A DNA stretch of 64,000 nt from Sphingomonas colocasiae (GCF_019880585.1 NZ_JAINVV010000009.1:372001-436000), one strand, 5' to 3'. Counted from the first letter of the stretch, positions 29,453 through 38,107 are shown. Made by a program: numbers and translations. The notes: generated by a model not told the origin, from the letters alone.

Positions 29453-31051
29453 ATGACAGTACGGATCGATCGTCGCAGCCTGGTTCTGGGCGGCAGCATG
29501 GGGCTGGGGGCACTGCTCCTTCCCGGCGGCGCGCACGCCACGGCCAGCCTGCTCGGCGCGCGCGGCTTCACCCATAATGTCGCGAGCGGCGAGCCCGGAC
29601 CCGATTCGATATTGCTCTGGACCCGCTATGTACCCGCGAACGGCGCGGATGCGGCGCTGGCCGTCGAGCTTTCCGAAACGCCCCGATTCGAGCGCGTCGT
29701 CGCCGGCGGCAGGGCCATGGCACGCGCCGATGCCGACTTCACCGCGCGAACGATCGTCGGCGGGCTGGAGCCGGGACGCTGGTATTATTATCGCTTCGCC
29801 GCTCCCGACGGCGCAGTGTCGCCGATCGGGCGGACGAGGACGCTGCCCGCCGGCCCATGCGCCCGCTTCGGCCTTGGCGTCTTTTCCTGCTCCAACCTGC
29901 CCTTTGGCTGGTTCAATGCCTATGCCCATGCGGCGGCGCGCGACGATCTGGACCTGATGGTCCATCTGGGAGACTATCTCTACGAATATCCGCGCGGCAC
30001 CTATCCCAAACTCCAGGATGCGGTGAAGGGGCGCATCATCGACCCGCCGGGCGAGTTGCTCCACCTCGCCGATTACCGGCTGCGCTATGCGGGCTATCGC
30101 GCCGATCCCGACCTTCAGCGCATCCATCAGTTGTTCCCGATGATCGCCCAGATCGACGATCATGAAGTCGCCAACAACAGCTGGACCAACGGCGCCGAGA
30201 ATCATCAGGGCGACGAAGGCGATTTCGCGGCGCGCAAGGCGGCGGCGCTTCAGGCTTGGCACGAATGGCTGCCGGTGTCCGACGCAGCGTGGAGCCGGTA
30301 CGAGATCGGCGATCTCGCGACGCTGCTGCGCCCGGAAACCCGGGTCACCGGCCGATCGCGCGAACTGAAGATGTCGGAAGCGCTCAAGGATCGATCGGTG
30401 CTCGAGGATCCGGCGCGGACGATGATGGGCCTGATGCAGGAAAAATGGGTCACCGATACGCTGGCCGCGTCGGTCAAGCGCGGTGCGCGCTGGCAGATCC
30501 TCGCGCAACAGACCAATATGGGTCGGCTGTTCACCCCGCCCGATGCCCTGAGCCTGCTCGCGGCGGACGCGCCCGATTATCTCGTCGCCTATACCAAGGG
30601 CGGAATCGCGGCGACCAAGGCGGGCATCGCCGGCAATCTCGACGATTGGGGCGGCTTCCCGGCTTCGCGGGCGCGCATCCTGGCCGCAGGCGAAGCCGCC
30701 GACGCGGATCTGGTCGTACTTTCGGGCGACAGCCATAATGGCTGGGCCTTCGAATTGCCCGGCACGCACGGCCGCGCCGGCGTTGAATTCGGCGGACACA
30801 GCGTGTCCTCACCCGGATACGAGGCCTATCTGACCGCCACGCCCGACACCGTCGCGCGCATGGTGCGGGGCTCCAGTCCGGAGCTGAAATGGGCCGACAC
30901 CAGCCATCGCGGCTATATGACGATCGAGATCACGCCCGATCGGGTGAACGGCGAATGGGTGTTCATGGAAACGGTGCGCGAGCGCAGCCAGGCGGTTTCA
31001 GGCGGCCACCGAATGTCGGTGCTGCGCGGGGCGCGCGCGTTCGCCGCTTGA
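29453..31051 (+). CDS. phoD: PhoD-type alkaline phosphatase, Tat-exported
   Basis: 532-residue periplasmic/secreted phosphatase/phosphodiesterase. A twin-arginine signal (IDRRSLVLGGSMGLGALLLP, cut near AHA) exports it folded. Then a PhoD N domain (FTHNVASGEPGPDSILLWTR) and a metallophosphoesterase domain with FSCSN, DLMVHLGDYLYEY, IDDHEVANNSW and LSGDSHNGW, the metal ligands for Ca/Fe. Releases phosphate from esters during phosphate limitation. GGAG precedes the ATG. No Pho box was identified. Confidence 0.93.
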   Translation: MTVRIDRRSLVLGGSMGLGALLLPGGAHATASLLGARGFTHNVASGEPGPDSILLWTRYVPANGADAALAVELSETPRFERVVAGGRAMARADADFTARTIVGGLEPGRWYYYRFAAPDGAVSPIGRTRTLPAGPCARFGLGVFSCSNLPFGWFNAYAHAAARDDLDLMVHLGDYLYEYPRGTYPKLQDAVKGRIIDPPGELLHLADYRLRYAGYRADPDLQRIHQLFPMIAQIDDHEVANNSWTNGAENHQGDEGDFAARKAAALQAWHEWLPVSDAAWSRYEIGDLATLLRPETRVTGRSRELKMSEALKDRSVLEDPARTMMGLMQEKWVTDTLAASVKRGARWQILAQQTNMGRLFTPPDALSLLAADAPDYLVAYTKGGIAATKAGIAGNLDDWGGFPASRARILAAGEAADADLVVLSGDSHNGWAFELPGTHGRAGVEFGGHSVSSPGYEAYLTATPDTVARMVRGSSPELKWADTSHRGYMTIEITPDRVNGEWVFMETVRERSQAVSGGHRMSVLRGARAFAA

Positions 31052-31144
31052 CGCGGCCGGACGGGGCGCCAATCATGCCGGGATGACTGGCCAGAGACTC
31101 TTGCGCCCCGGCTGCTTCATTCACGAGCTTCAGGAGCGTTGACG

Positions 31145-31714
31145 ATGACCGAGCCCGTCCGGACGATCGATTATGGCGACATGACGCTGGAGATTCGCCG
31201 CTTCCATCCCGAGGATCAGGAAGCGATGCTGCGCTTCGCGCGCGCGCTGCCCGAGCATGACCTGCTCTTCGTCGGCCGCGACCTCAAGAACCGCAAGGTG
31301 GTGGAGGCCTGGCTCGCGCGGATCGACGACGGCCATATCGACAGCCTGGTCGCGGTCGGCCCGCAGGGTATCGTCGCCACATCGGCGATCATGCGCGATC
31401 CTTTGGGCTGGTCGCCGCATGTCGGCGAAGTGCGGTTGCTGGTTTCGATCGAGATGCGTGGACGCGGGCTTGGTCGCACCATGCTGCAGGAGAGCTTTCG
31501 AATCGCCGTCGATCGCGACCTCAAGAAGCTGACCGCGCGGATGACGCCGGACCAGACCGGCGCGATCGCGCTGTTCCAGAATCTCGGCTTTCGCGCGGAA
31601 GCGCTGCTCAAGGACCATGTCATGCGCCGCGACGGCAAGGTGCATGATCTCGCGATCTTCAGCCACGACGTCGCCAAGATCGCGGCACGGCTTCCGGCGC
31701 GCGACGCCGAATAA
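31145..31714 (+). CDS. GNAT-family N-acetyltransferase
   Basis: 189 residues with a GNAT fold: MTLEIRRFHPEDQEAMLRFA, beta strand LVAVGPQGIVATSAIM, acetyl-CoA loop VSIEMRGRGLGRTML (RGRGLG is the pyrophosphate-binding signature) and LFQNLGFRAEALL. The substrate amine is unknown. ATG at 31145 is eight bases from AGGAG; a TTG two codons before would sit too close to that site. Stands alone between PhoD and the acidic protein. Confidence 0.87.
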   Translation: MTEPVRTIDYGDMTLEIRRFHPEDQEAMLRFARALPEHDLLFVGRDLKNRKVVEAWLARIDDGHIDSLVAVGPQGIVATSAIMRDPLGWSPHVGEVRLLVSIEMRGRGLGRTMLQESFRIAVDRDLKKLTARMTPDQTGAIALFQNLGFRAEALLKDHVMRRDGKVHDLAIFSHDVAKIAARLPARDAE

Positions 31715-31836
31715 GGGGATCACGTCGCCAGCGACCGACGCGAAGCTGTCGCCGTTCCGCAAACAGGCTGACGCATTGCGCTGACAGTCTCTGGCGGGCC
31801 GCACCGATGCGGCCGATTCGCCAAGCGGAGACCATC

Positions 31837-32016
31837 ATGTCCAACATCGAAACCCAGCAGGACGACGAAATCCTCGACACGATCGACGAAGCCCAGGACG
31901 AGGCCGGGCATGAAGCCGAAGTCGCCGAAGACGATGATCAGGACGATGAAGCCGATGCCGGCGACGAGGAAGACGATGGCGAGGAAGGAGACGATGACGA
32001 ATCCGAAGAGGATTGA
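31837..32016 (+). CDS. Hyperacidic 59-residue protein
   Basis: Unrecognised small protein. After MSNIETQQ it is almost wholly Asp/Glu: over half of residues are acidic, only a His or two basic, no aromatic residue. No signal peptide or membrane segment. Composition resembles DNA-mimic, histone-chaperone-like or metal-buffering disordered proteins, but function is unknown. GCGGAG seven bases upstream supports translation. Could be a chance frame in acidic-codon-rich DNA, though the consistent Asp/Glu third-base use and ribosome site favour a real gene. Confidence 0.65.
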   Translation: MSNIETQQDDEILDTIDEAQDEAGHEAEVAEDDDQDDEADAGDEEDDGEEGDDDESEED

Positions 32017-32060
32017 GTCCCGTCGCGCCGGGCGATCTCGGATGAGGTTGCCCGGCCGTT

Positions 32061-32555
32061 TCAGGCGCCGTCGGGAAGCACGATGTCCGGATCGAGCGCG
32101 CCGAGCAGCCGTCCGGCCGCGCGCCTGGCGAAGCGCAGCGTTTCGGCCTTGCGCCGGGCGCCGGCAAGGGGTGCCGAGCGCGCTTCGCGGATGATCGCGC
32201 CATCATAGCGATCCGCCACGATCACGCCGGTGCGATCGGGCATGAAGAATTCGCCGTCGAGCGGCGACGCGTCGAAACCCGGCGGCACCGCCCAGAAGAA
32301 ACGATCGCAATAATCGAGATAGTCCGGCCATTTCATGTCGCCGAGCAGATCGCCACGCGCGACCTTGATCTCGACGATGGTGAGCCGGCCGGCCGCATCG
32401 AGCGCCATGATGTCCGCGCGCCGGCCATTGCCCAGCGGCACCTCCACCAGCGCGACCATGTCATGCGCCAAGAACAGCCGCGCGACGCCGCGCGCCACAT
32501 CGACCGCGGTGATGGGAAGGGGGCTTGGTTCACAGGTCATGTGGACGGCGCTCAT
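32061..32555 (-). CDS. mmcB: MmcB-family DNA repair protein
   Basis: 164-residue putative PD-(D/E)xK-like nuclease (DUF6502/MmcB) reported as mitomycin-C-inducible in Caulobacter. Key residues: EVPLGNGRRADIMAL (Asp) and LTIVEIKVARGDLL (ExK), then DMKWPDYLDYCDRFFWAVP. Preceded by an SOS-box match 12 bases before the ATG, with AGGGTGG as ribosome site between. It likely acts on crosslinked or damaged DNA; mechanism unknown. Confidence 0.85.
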   Translation of the reverse strand: MSAVHMTCEPSPLPITAVDVARGVARLFLAHDMVALVEVPLGNGRRADIMALDAAGRLTIVEIKVARGDLLGDMKWPDYLDYCDRFFWAVPPGFDASPLDGEFFMPDRTGVIVADRYDGAIIREARSAPLAGARRKAETLRFARRAAGRLLGALDPDIVLPDGA

Positions 32556-32567
32556 GCAGCCACCCTA

Positions 32568-32582
32568 GAACAAGACGAGAAC
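32568..32582 (-). promoter_or_regulatory. Candidate alphaproteobacterial LexA (SOS) box for mmcB
   Basis: GTTC-N7-GTTC on the minus strand (GAAC-AAGACGA-GAAC as written on plus), the alphaproteobacterial LexA direct repeat, 12 bases upstream of the mmcB start. Chance expectation for the eight fixed bases is about two per window on both strands, so position in front of a known SOS gene is the main support. Confidence 0.65.
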
Positions 32583-32590
32583 GAATGGAA

Positions 32591-32609
32591 GGAGGGGCAC
32601 CGCCCCTCC
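32591..32609 (-). terminator. Hairpin terminator after the cell-wall hydrolase gene
   Basis: Perfect 8-bp stem GGAGGGGC/GCCCCTCC with a three-base loop, seven bases beyond the stop of the SleB-type hydrolase, on its strand followed by TTCCATTCGTTC. Short T content makes strength moderate. Confidence 0.6.
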
Positions 32610-32616
32610 AAAGCGA

Positions 32617-33228
32617 TCAGCGATAGAAGACGTGGTTGCCGACGGTCGCGATCCGACGAAGCTTCCAGCGCGGCGAGACGTGGGTGGCATGGAAGAACAG
32701 CGCATCCGAAGCGGCGCTTTCCCAGCGATCCTTTTCCGCGATCCGCGCGATCGCAACCGCCTCGCGCCAATCCTGGCTGTTGCGGTTGATCGTCGGCATA
32801 CGGCCGCCACGCACGAACGAGAACTGTCCGGGCTGGTGGACGACACCGCAAACGGTGCTGGCGAAGCGGCCCGAATCGGCGCGGTTGAGGATCACGTCCG
32901 CAACGGCGAGCTGCCCATCGAGCGATTCGCTGCGTGCTTCGAAATAAACGGCGCCGGCCAGGCATTCCAGCTCGGCGGTCAGATCTTCACCGGTCGGTTC
33001 GGCGGCCACCAGCGCGCTCAGCGTGCGGGGCTCTGCTTCGACTTCGGGAACCTCCGCCGTGGTTTCGGCGTTGGCGTCTATGATCAGGGGGTCGTTCTTG
33101 ACGATCTCGACGGCGGAAGCCGGAGTCGTTGTGGTGCCGGTCGCGAACGAGGGAACCGCCTGGACGGCGGCCGATGCGGCACAAAAGACGATCGCCGCGT
33201 AGCTTGCGGCGCGCAAAACAGGACTCAT
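32617..33228 (-). CDS. Cell wall hydrolase, SleB/CwlJ type
   Basis: 203-residue secreted lytic enzyme. N-terminal signal (AASYAAIVFCAASAAVQA), a 65-residue low-complexity linker rich in Thr/Glu/Val, then a hydrolase_2 domain: LAGAVYFEARSESLDGQLAVADVILNRADSGRFASTVCGVV, with catalytic Glu in YFEARSE, and DALFFHATHVSPRW. Family members cut peptidoglycan glycan strands (lytic transglycosylase-like). ATG 33228 gives a clean signal peptide; 14 upstream codons do not. Confidence 0.9.
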   Translation of the reverse strand: MSPVLRAASYAAIVFCAASAAVQAVPSFATGTTTTPASAVEIVKNDPLIIDANAETTAEVPEVEAEPRTLSALVAAEPTGEDLTAELECLAGAVYFEARSESLDGQLAVADVILNRADSGRFASTVCGVVHQPGQFSFVRGGRMPTINRNSQDWREAVAIARIAEKDRWESAASDALFFHATHVSPRWKLRRIATVGNHVFYR

Positions 33229-33389
33229 CAGACAATCGTTAGTGCGGTTGACGCATCCGGCGGGGTGCATACTCCAAACACCGCACCCCCGATTTGTCCC
33301 CCGACTGCGCTACCGTCCTTGCCGATTCATCCCGCAAGACGGTCTGGCGCATTGAAGTCGTGCGGCTCTGTTATTGCAGCCGGAGAGAG

Positions 33390-33731
33390 TCAAGCTGGGC
33401 CGATCGTTTCAGCGGCGAACCGTTCAGCGTCTGCGATATCCAGTTCGACGATCCATATATCGGGGTCGCATGTACGCCTACGCTCCAGATATTGTGATAT
33501 TTCGAACGGATCGGTGGAATCGCGCGGCCCGCACGGCGCCCATATATAGGCGCCGCCCATATCCAGGATCCGTTCGAACAGCCCGGAAACCCGGCCCTTT
33601 TCGGCGCAGGCGATGATGATCGCGCCGCCCCCGGCGTCGCCCTTGGCCAGCACGGTCGCATAGCCGCCCTCGGCCTGGACCCTGCGGATCAGCGCGCCGA
33701 CCAGCATGGCGCTGGACAGGCGCGGCGTCAT
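33390..33731 (-). CDS. DUF1491 family protein
   Basis: 113-residue protein conserved in alphaproteobacteria, function unknown. Signature features: RLSSAMLVGALIRRVQAEGGYATVLAKGD, GGAIIIAC, and the C-terminal YLERRRTCDPDIWIVELD. No signal or membrane segment. Start overlaps the stop of the thioesterase-like gene upstream (ATGA), so co-translated with it and ptsN. Confidence 0.83.
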   Translation of the reverse strand: MTPRLSSAMLVGALIRRVQAEGGYATVLAKGDAGGGAIIIACAEKGRVSGLFERILDMGGAYIWAPCGPRDSTDPFEISQYLERRRTCDPDIWIVELDIADAERFAAETIGPA

Positions 33732-34210
33732 GCGCGCTGTGCGTCCCGATATCCGGGCAGGCTGGCAAGCGGGATTCGCGATCGCATGAAAGTGCCGGTG
33801 CCGCGCGCCGCCTCTTCGCCATCGGCGTCGATCAGCCGCGCGTCGGCGACATAGACGCGCCTTTTACCGCTGATCCAGCGCCCCTCCGCGATCACCGGCC
33901 CATTGTGGATCGGACGGGTGAACAGCAGGTTGAAGGCGGTGGTCAGCAGGAAATGATCGGTGACCAGGCTGTTCGCCGCATAAAAAGCGGCATCGTCGAG
34001 CATCTTGAAATAGCTGGTGCCGTGCGCGGCGCCCGCCGCATGGTGAACGCGGTCGTCCACCTCGAAACGGATGCGGGCGAAGCCGGCTTCTGGAATCTCG
34101 AGCTCGGATTCGAACAGCCGGTTGATCGGCGCGCTGCGATAAAGCGATTCAAGCGCCCGGAAATGGGCGTCCTCGCCCCGTGCGGTTTCGCCCGTGCCCT
34201 CAGGCGGCAT
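33728..34210 (-). CDS. PaaI-type hotdog-fold thioesterase
   Basis: 160-residue hotdog-fold protein. RIRFEVDDRVHHAAGAAHGTSYFKMLDDAAFYAANSLV is the hot-dog helix with HGxxxFxxxDxAx motif of the 4HBT/PaaI group; later GPVIAEGRWISGKRRVYVADARLIDADGEEAARGTGTFM. Would hydrolyse acyl-CoA thioesters; substrate unknown. ATG at 34210 overlaps ptsN by 11 bases; alternative starts are absent. Member of the ptsN-thioesterase-DUF1491 operon. Confidence 0.82.
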   Translation of the reverse strand: MPPEGTGETARGEDAHFRALESLYRSAPINRLFESELEIPEAGFARIRFEVDDRVHHAAGAAHGTSYFKMLDDAAFYAANSLVTDHFLLTTAFNLLFTRPIHNGPVIAEGRWISGKRRVYVADARLIDADGEEAARGTGTFMRSRIPLASLPGYRDAQRA

Positions 34211-34667
34211 CGCGCGCTTCGGCGCTGACGAGCAACGCATAGAGCGCGTCGTCCGAGCCGGCACCACGCAGCTTGGCGAGGAAGGGACGATCGCGCAGCG
34301 CGCGGCTGACGCGCGCCAGCGCCTTGAGATGCTCGGCCCCCGCATCGGGCGGGGACAGGAGCATGAAGACGATATCGACGGGCATGTCGTCGATCGCCTG
34401 GAAATCGATCGGCTGATCGAGACGCGCGAACACGCCGACGACGCGTCCGAGCCCCTCGATCTTGCCATGTGGAATGGCGACACCACCGCCAAAGCCGGTC
34501 GATCCCAGCCGTTCGCGTTCGGACAGACGCTCGATCACGACACGCGCGTCGATGCCGCCATTTTTTTCCGCCAGCGCCGCGAGTTGCTGGAACAATTGCT
34601 TCTTGGCCGAGACCGAAAGGCCGGCAACGACCGTGCCGGGGGTAAGAATGTCGCTGAAATCGTTCAT
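34200..34667 (-). CDS. ptsN: Nitrogen PTS enzyme IIA (EIIANtr)
   Basis: 155-residue phospho-relay protein of the PTS-Ntr system, a regulator of potassium, nitrogen and (in alphaproteobacteria) stringent and envelope functions through its phosphorylation state. The phospho-accepting His is H67 in GGGVAIPHGKIEG; other core segments are KKQLFQQLAALAEKNGGI and DIVFMLLSPPDAGAEHLKALARVSRAL. Close to hpf, a conserved neighbour pair. Confidence 0.93.
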   Translation of the reverse strand: MNDFSDILTPGTVVAGLSVSAKKQLFQQLAALAEKNGGIDARVVIERLSERERLGSTGFGGGVAIPHGKIEGLGRVVGVFARLDQPIDFQAIDDMPVDIVFMLLSPPDAGAEHLKALARVSRALRDRPFLAKLRGAGSDDALYALLVSAEARDAA

Positions 34668-34749
34668 ATCAGTTCCGATTCGGCGGGAATCGCTCCCGCC
34701 TTTAGCCCCCGGTAAAGTCGTTGCATATCACGGCGTTAGGGCGTCGCCG

Positions 34750-35343
34750 TCAGGCGGCGCGCTGCGGTTCGACCCAGCCGATGGTCCCATCGCCGCGGCG
34801 ATAGACCATATTATAGGCGCCGGTGCCACTGTTTTTGAACAGCAACGCGTTGGTGTTGCGCAGATCGAGCATCATCACCGCGTCCGAAACGCTGGCATTG
34901 GGCACGTCCACGCGGGTTTCGGCGATGATCGGCGGATTGTCGCTCGGCTCCTCGACCTCCTCGGCCGCGTCGAACACGGTGTAGCCCGCATCAAAACCGT
35001 TCAGGCCGTTGAGCGCCGCGCTCGCCGCCGCCTGCTGAACGCCGTGGCGATCCTTCAGCCGGCGCATATAGCGGCGAAGCTGGGTCTCGATCCGTTCGGC
35101 GGCTGCGTCGAAGGAGGGATGCGCTTCCTGCCCCGTGCCGCTGCCCTTCAGGATCACGCCCTGCATGACATGGGCGACGATATCGCAGCGGAATCCGTAA
35201 TCGTGCGGCCCCTTGCCGAAAGTGACGGTGGCAGACAGCGCACGCGAGAAATATTTGTCCGCGATCCCCTCGAGACGGTCCTGAACGTGCGCGCGCAGCG
35301 CATCGCCGGTGTCGACCTGATGACCGGAAACACGGATATCCAT
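34750..35343 (-). CDS. hpf: Long-form hibernation promoting factor
   Basis: 197 residues, the long HPF type that dimerises 70S ribosomes into 100S particles in stationary phase. N-terminal S30AE domain (MDIRVSGHQVDTGDALRAHV...RLEGIADKYF...HDYGFRCDIVAHVMQG) and a C-terminal dimerisation domain (PIIAETRVDVPNASVSDAVMMLDLRNTNALLFKNSGTGAYNMVYRRGDGTIGWVEP). GGAGAA lies six bases before the ATG at 35343, which also matches family starts; ATGs at 35355 and 35376 are rejected. Confidence 0.94.
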   Translation of the reverse strand: MDIRVSGHQVDTGDALRAHVQDRLEGIADKYFSRALSATVTFGKGPHDYGFRCDIVAHVMQGVILKGSGTGQEAHPSFDAAAERIETQLRRYMRRLKDRHGVQQAAASAALNGLNGFDAGYTVFDAAEEVEEPSDNPPIIAETRVDVPNASVSDAVMMLDLRNTNALLFKNSGTGAYNMVYRRGDGTIGWVEPQRAA

Positions 35344-35398
35344 GGCATTCTCCATTTGCTGTTCGCGTCGGCGCATCTGATGCGCCGCCCTGCGATGA

Positions 35399-36106
35399 TC
35401 AACCTGCCTGGCCGACCTGTACCCAGAGCGGGTCGGTAAGCCGGGCCACGAATTCGGCGTGCCGCGCCAGTTCCTCCGCGCTGGCGCTATGGGGACGGGG
35501 GGGACGAACCGGACGGTTCGTCGGAACGATAACGCGCGACTCGGCGATTCGGCTCACCGGCGCGCTTTCTTCGGTGGCGAGCATCAGGCCGATCTGCCGC
35601 CCGCCGGTCAGTTCGACGTAGAGCTGGGAAAGCAATTGGGCGTCGAGAAGCGCGCCGTGCAGGACGCGGTGGCTGCGATCGATGCCGTAGCGCGAGCAGA
35701 GCGCATCCAGGCTGTGCTTGGCGCCGGGATGGCGCGACCGCGCGATCGCCAGCGTGTCGATCATGCGATCGGTGAGCACGATCGGCCGCGCGCACAGGCC
35801 AAGTTCGTGATTCAGGAAGGAAAAGTCGAACTGCGCATTGTGCGCGACCATCGGACTGTCGGCGATGAATTCGAGCAGTTCCTCCACCTTGTCGGCGAAG
35901 AGCGGCTTGTCCGACAGGAAGGTTTCCGACAGGCCGTGTACCGCCTGCGCCTCGCTCGGCATCGAGCGCTCGGGGTTGAAATAGGCGTGGAAGACACGGC
36001 CGGTTTCAACCCGATTGATCAGCTCGACACAACCGATCTCGACCAGCCGGTCGCCATTCTGTGGGCTCAGGCCGGTGGTCTCGGTATCGAAGACGATTTC
36101 GCGCAT
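35399..36106 (-). CDS. dnaQ: DNA polymerase III epsilon subunit (3'-5' proofreading exonuclease)
   Basis: 235-residue DEDDh exonuclease that proofreads with the polymerase alpha subunit. Motif Exo I FDTETTG (residues 6-12), Exo II MVAHNAQFDFSFLNHEL, Exo III-epsilon RVLHGALLDAQLLSQLYVEL with the catalytic His and Asp. The C-terminal linker is Pro/Arg-rich. Starts nine bases downstream of the coaE stop in the ptsN-side leftward cluster, near the origin. Confidence 0.95.
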   Translation of the reverse strand: MREIVFDTETTGLSPQNGDRLVEIGCVELINRVETGRVFHAYFNPERSMPSEAQAVHGLSETFLSDKPLFADKVEELLEFIADSPMVAHNAQFDFSFLNHELGLCARPIVLTDRMIDTLAIARSRHPGAKHSLDALCSRYGIDRSHRVLHGALLDAQLLSQLYVELTGGRQIGLMLATEESAPVSRIAESRVIVPTNRPVRPPRPHSASAEELARHAEFVARLTDPLWVQVGQAG

Positions 36107-36114
36107 TCCCGGGA

Positions 36115-36705
36115 TTATCGGCGCAGTTTCGCACGCATGCAAGTGACGAGATGCGCCACTTCGGCACGCGTTCGCTGTCGGGTCGTCCCGGTTTCGATCA
36201 CCACGTCCGCACGGCGGCGTTTCACCGCATCGGAGGTCTGGAGTTTCAGGATCCGACGGAACTTTTCGACCGTCATGCCGGGCCGTTTCAGCACCCGCCG
36301 GCGCTGCATCCAGGCGGGCGCGGACACCACGACGACAAGATCGACCAGATCCGCACCGCCCTTTTCGAAGAGCAGCGGGATATCGAGCACGACGATCGGC
36401 CGGGATCGATGGCGACGCAGAAAGCTGCGCCTTTCTTCGGCGACCGCCGGATGGACGATACGTTCGAGCGCGGCGAGCGCAGGCGCGTTGCCGAACACCG
36501 CTTTCCCGATCGCCGCACGATCGATGCCGGCGGCGCTCGTCGTCCCAGGGAACAACGCCTCGATCGCGGGCAACAGCCTGCCGCCTGGGCCCTGCAACCG
36601 ATGCACTGCGGCATCCGCGTCGAAAACCGGCACGCCCAGCGACCGGAACATGCCGGCCACAGCGGACTTGCCCATGCCGATCGATCCGGTGAGGCCGATG
36701 ATCAC
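36115..36705 (-). CDS. coaE: Dephospho-CoA kinase
   Basis: 196-residue enzyme for the last step of CoA synthesis (ATP-dependent phosphorylation of the 3'-OH of dephospho-CoA). P-loop GLTGSIGMGKSAV, FDADAAVHRL, HPAV, VLDIPLLFEKGG and the RRRVLKRPGMTVEKFRRILKLQ helix carry the family residues. The usual DxQ of the CoaE C-terminal helix reads LQTSDAVKRRRAD. ATG overlaps the aroE stop (36702-36705). Confidence 0.94.
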   Translation of the reverse strand: MIIGLTGSIGMGKSAVAGMFRSLGVPVFDADAAVHRLQGPGGRLLPAIEALFPGTTSAAGIDRAAIGKAVFGNAPALAALERIVHPAVAEERRSFLRRHRSRPIVVLDIPLLFEKGGADLVDLVVVVSAPAWMQRRRVLKRPGMTVEKFRRILKLQTSDAVKRRRADVVIETGTTRQRTRAEVAHLVTCMRAKLRR

Positions 36706-37514
36706 GCGAGCAGCCGCTCGCGCAGCTCCGCATCATGTTCGCGCGGCGGCGCCACACCGAAGAACAGTTCGAAAGCAAGCGCCGCCTGGCCGACAAGCAT
36801 CTCCAGCCCGTCGATCGTCTCCAGCCCCCGCGCTTCGGCCGCAGCGAGCAGATCGGTCTGAAGCGGGGCGTAGACGATGTCGTAGACCACGCAGTCCTCG
36901 GCCTGAGCCGACAGATCGGGTGCGAACGGCGGCATGCCGGCCATGCCCAATGTGCTGGCATTGACGATGAGCGCGGATGGCGGCAGCGCGGCATCGAGCG
37001 GCAATGCCTGGCCCTTGAGACCGAAGGCAGCCAGCAGGCCCGCGCCCTTCAGCACATTGCGGTTGAGGATGGCGACGGGGCCGACGCCGATCCGCGACAA
37101 TGCGAACAGCACCGCGCGTGCAGCCCCGCCAGCGCCGATCACCGTCACGGGCGCGCCCGCCAACGGAACCTCCGACAAGGGCGTGAAGAAGCCGCCGGCA
37201 TCGGTGTTGGTGCCGGTGAGCGCACCGTCGGGCGCGCGCAGCACGGTGTTCATCGCGCCGATGCCGTCGCGGACGCCGCCGGGATCGGCGACGAATTCCA
37301 TCACCGCCAGCTTGTGGGGAACGGTCACATTGCAGCCGCGCCACAGGGGATCGGCGCGGCGGCTCTCGAAATAGGCGGGCAGTGCGTCGGCGGTCACATG
37401 CGCGGCGCGATAGGCGCCCTCGATCCCGAGCTTTTCCAGCCAGAAGCCGTGGATCAGCGGCGATTTGGAATGGGAAATCGGATCGCCGATCACTTCCGCA
37501 TAAGGCATGCTCAC
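36702..37514 (-). CDS. aroE: Shikimate dehydrogenase
   Basis: 270-residue NADPH-dependent enzyme of the shikimate pathway. Substrate loop SHSKSP at residues 14-19, catalytic Lys in NVTVPHKLAV, TDAGGF, Rossmann GAGGAARAVLFAL, and DIVYAPLQTDLLAAAEARG. GTG at 37514 overlaps the maf stop (GTGA) and has AGGGGAG ten bases upstream; an ATG two codons in is spaced too far (16), so GTG is preferred. Confidence 0.95.
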   Translation of the reverse strand: MSMPYAEVIGDPISHSKSPLIHGFWLEKLGIEGAYRAAHVTADALPAYFESRRADPLWRGCNVTVPHKLAVMEFVADPGGVRDGIGAMNTVLRAPDGALTGTNTDAGGFFTPLSEVPLAGAPVTVIGAGGAARAVLFALSRIGVGPVAILNRNVLKGAGLLAAFGLKGQALPLDAALPPSALIVNASTLGMAGMPPFAPDLSAQAEDCVVYDIVYAPLQTDLLAAAEARGLETIDGLEMLVGQAALAFELFFGVAPPREHDAELRERLLA

Positions 37515-38107
37515 GTCTTCAAGACTCCCCTGATCCGCAGATAATCGAGCAGCGGCAGCAGCGGCAGGCCCAATATGGTGAAGTGGCTGCCCTCGACGCG
37601 CGCGAACAGCTGCGCGCCGGGGCCTTCGATCCGGTAGCCGCCGACACAGCCGGCGATCTCTTCATATTCGAGATCGAGATAGGATTGGATGAATGCCTCG
37701 GACAAGGGTCGCACCGTCATCCTGGCGCGATCGACATGCCGCCAGACCGGCCGGCCGGCCTCCGCGATCACCGCGGCGCTGTGAAGCATATGCGTCCGCC
37801 CCGAGAGCAGGCGAAGCTGCGCCGCCGCCGCGTCTCGATCCGCCGGCTTGTCGAGCATCGTACCGTCGTCGAGCGCCAGCGTCTGATCCCCGCCAAGCAC
37901 CATCGCACCAGGCACGCGGTTCGAAACGCGCAGCGCCTTCAATTCCGCGAGCGCATCGGCCAGGTCGCGCGGCGACAGGCCATCGGCCCGGAGCGCCGCC
38001 TTCGCCGCCTCTTCATCGACACCTGACGCCATGGCGTCGTGCGCGATCCCGGCGGCATCCAGCATGGCGCGCCGCGCCGCGCTTTGCGAAGCGAGAAGCA
38101 AGGTCAT
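37511..38107 (-). CDS. maf: Maf-like nucleoside triphosphate pyrophosphatase
   Basis: 198-residue Maf protein that hydrolyses non-canonical or dTTP/UTP-type nucleotides. Signatures LLLASQSAARRAMLDAAGI and VLGGDQTLALDDGTMLDKP (phosphate-binding Asp), then YEEIAGCVGGYRIEGPGAQLFARVEGSHFTILGLPL. The QxxxR and SHFT segments favour the YhdE/YceF mix; exact substrate unsure. Coupled to the upstream regulator gene and to aroE by four-base overlaps. Confidence 0.92.
   Translation of the reverse strand: MTLLLASQSAARRAMLDAAGIAHDAMASGVDEEAAKAALRADGLSPRDLADALAELKALRVSNRVPGAMVLGGDQTLALDDGTMLDKPADRDAAAAQLRLLSGRTHMLHSAAVIAEAGRPVWRHVDRARMTVRPLSEAFIQSYLDLEYEEIAGCVGGYRIEGPGAQLFARVEGSHFTILGLPLLPLLDYLRIRGVLKT

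Noticed and set aside
33229-33389. Noncoding gap between the cell-wall hydrolase and DUF1491 as an RNA gene
   Set aside because: No stable fold or terminator was seen; probably promoter region of the hydrolase.
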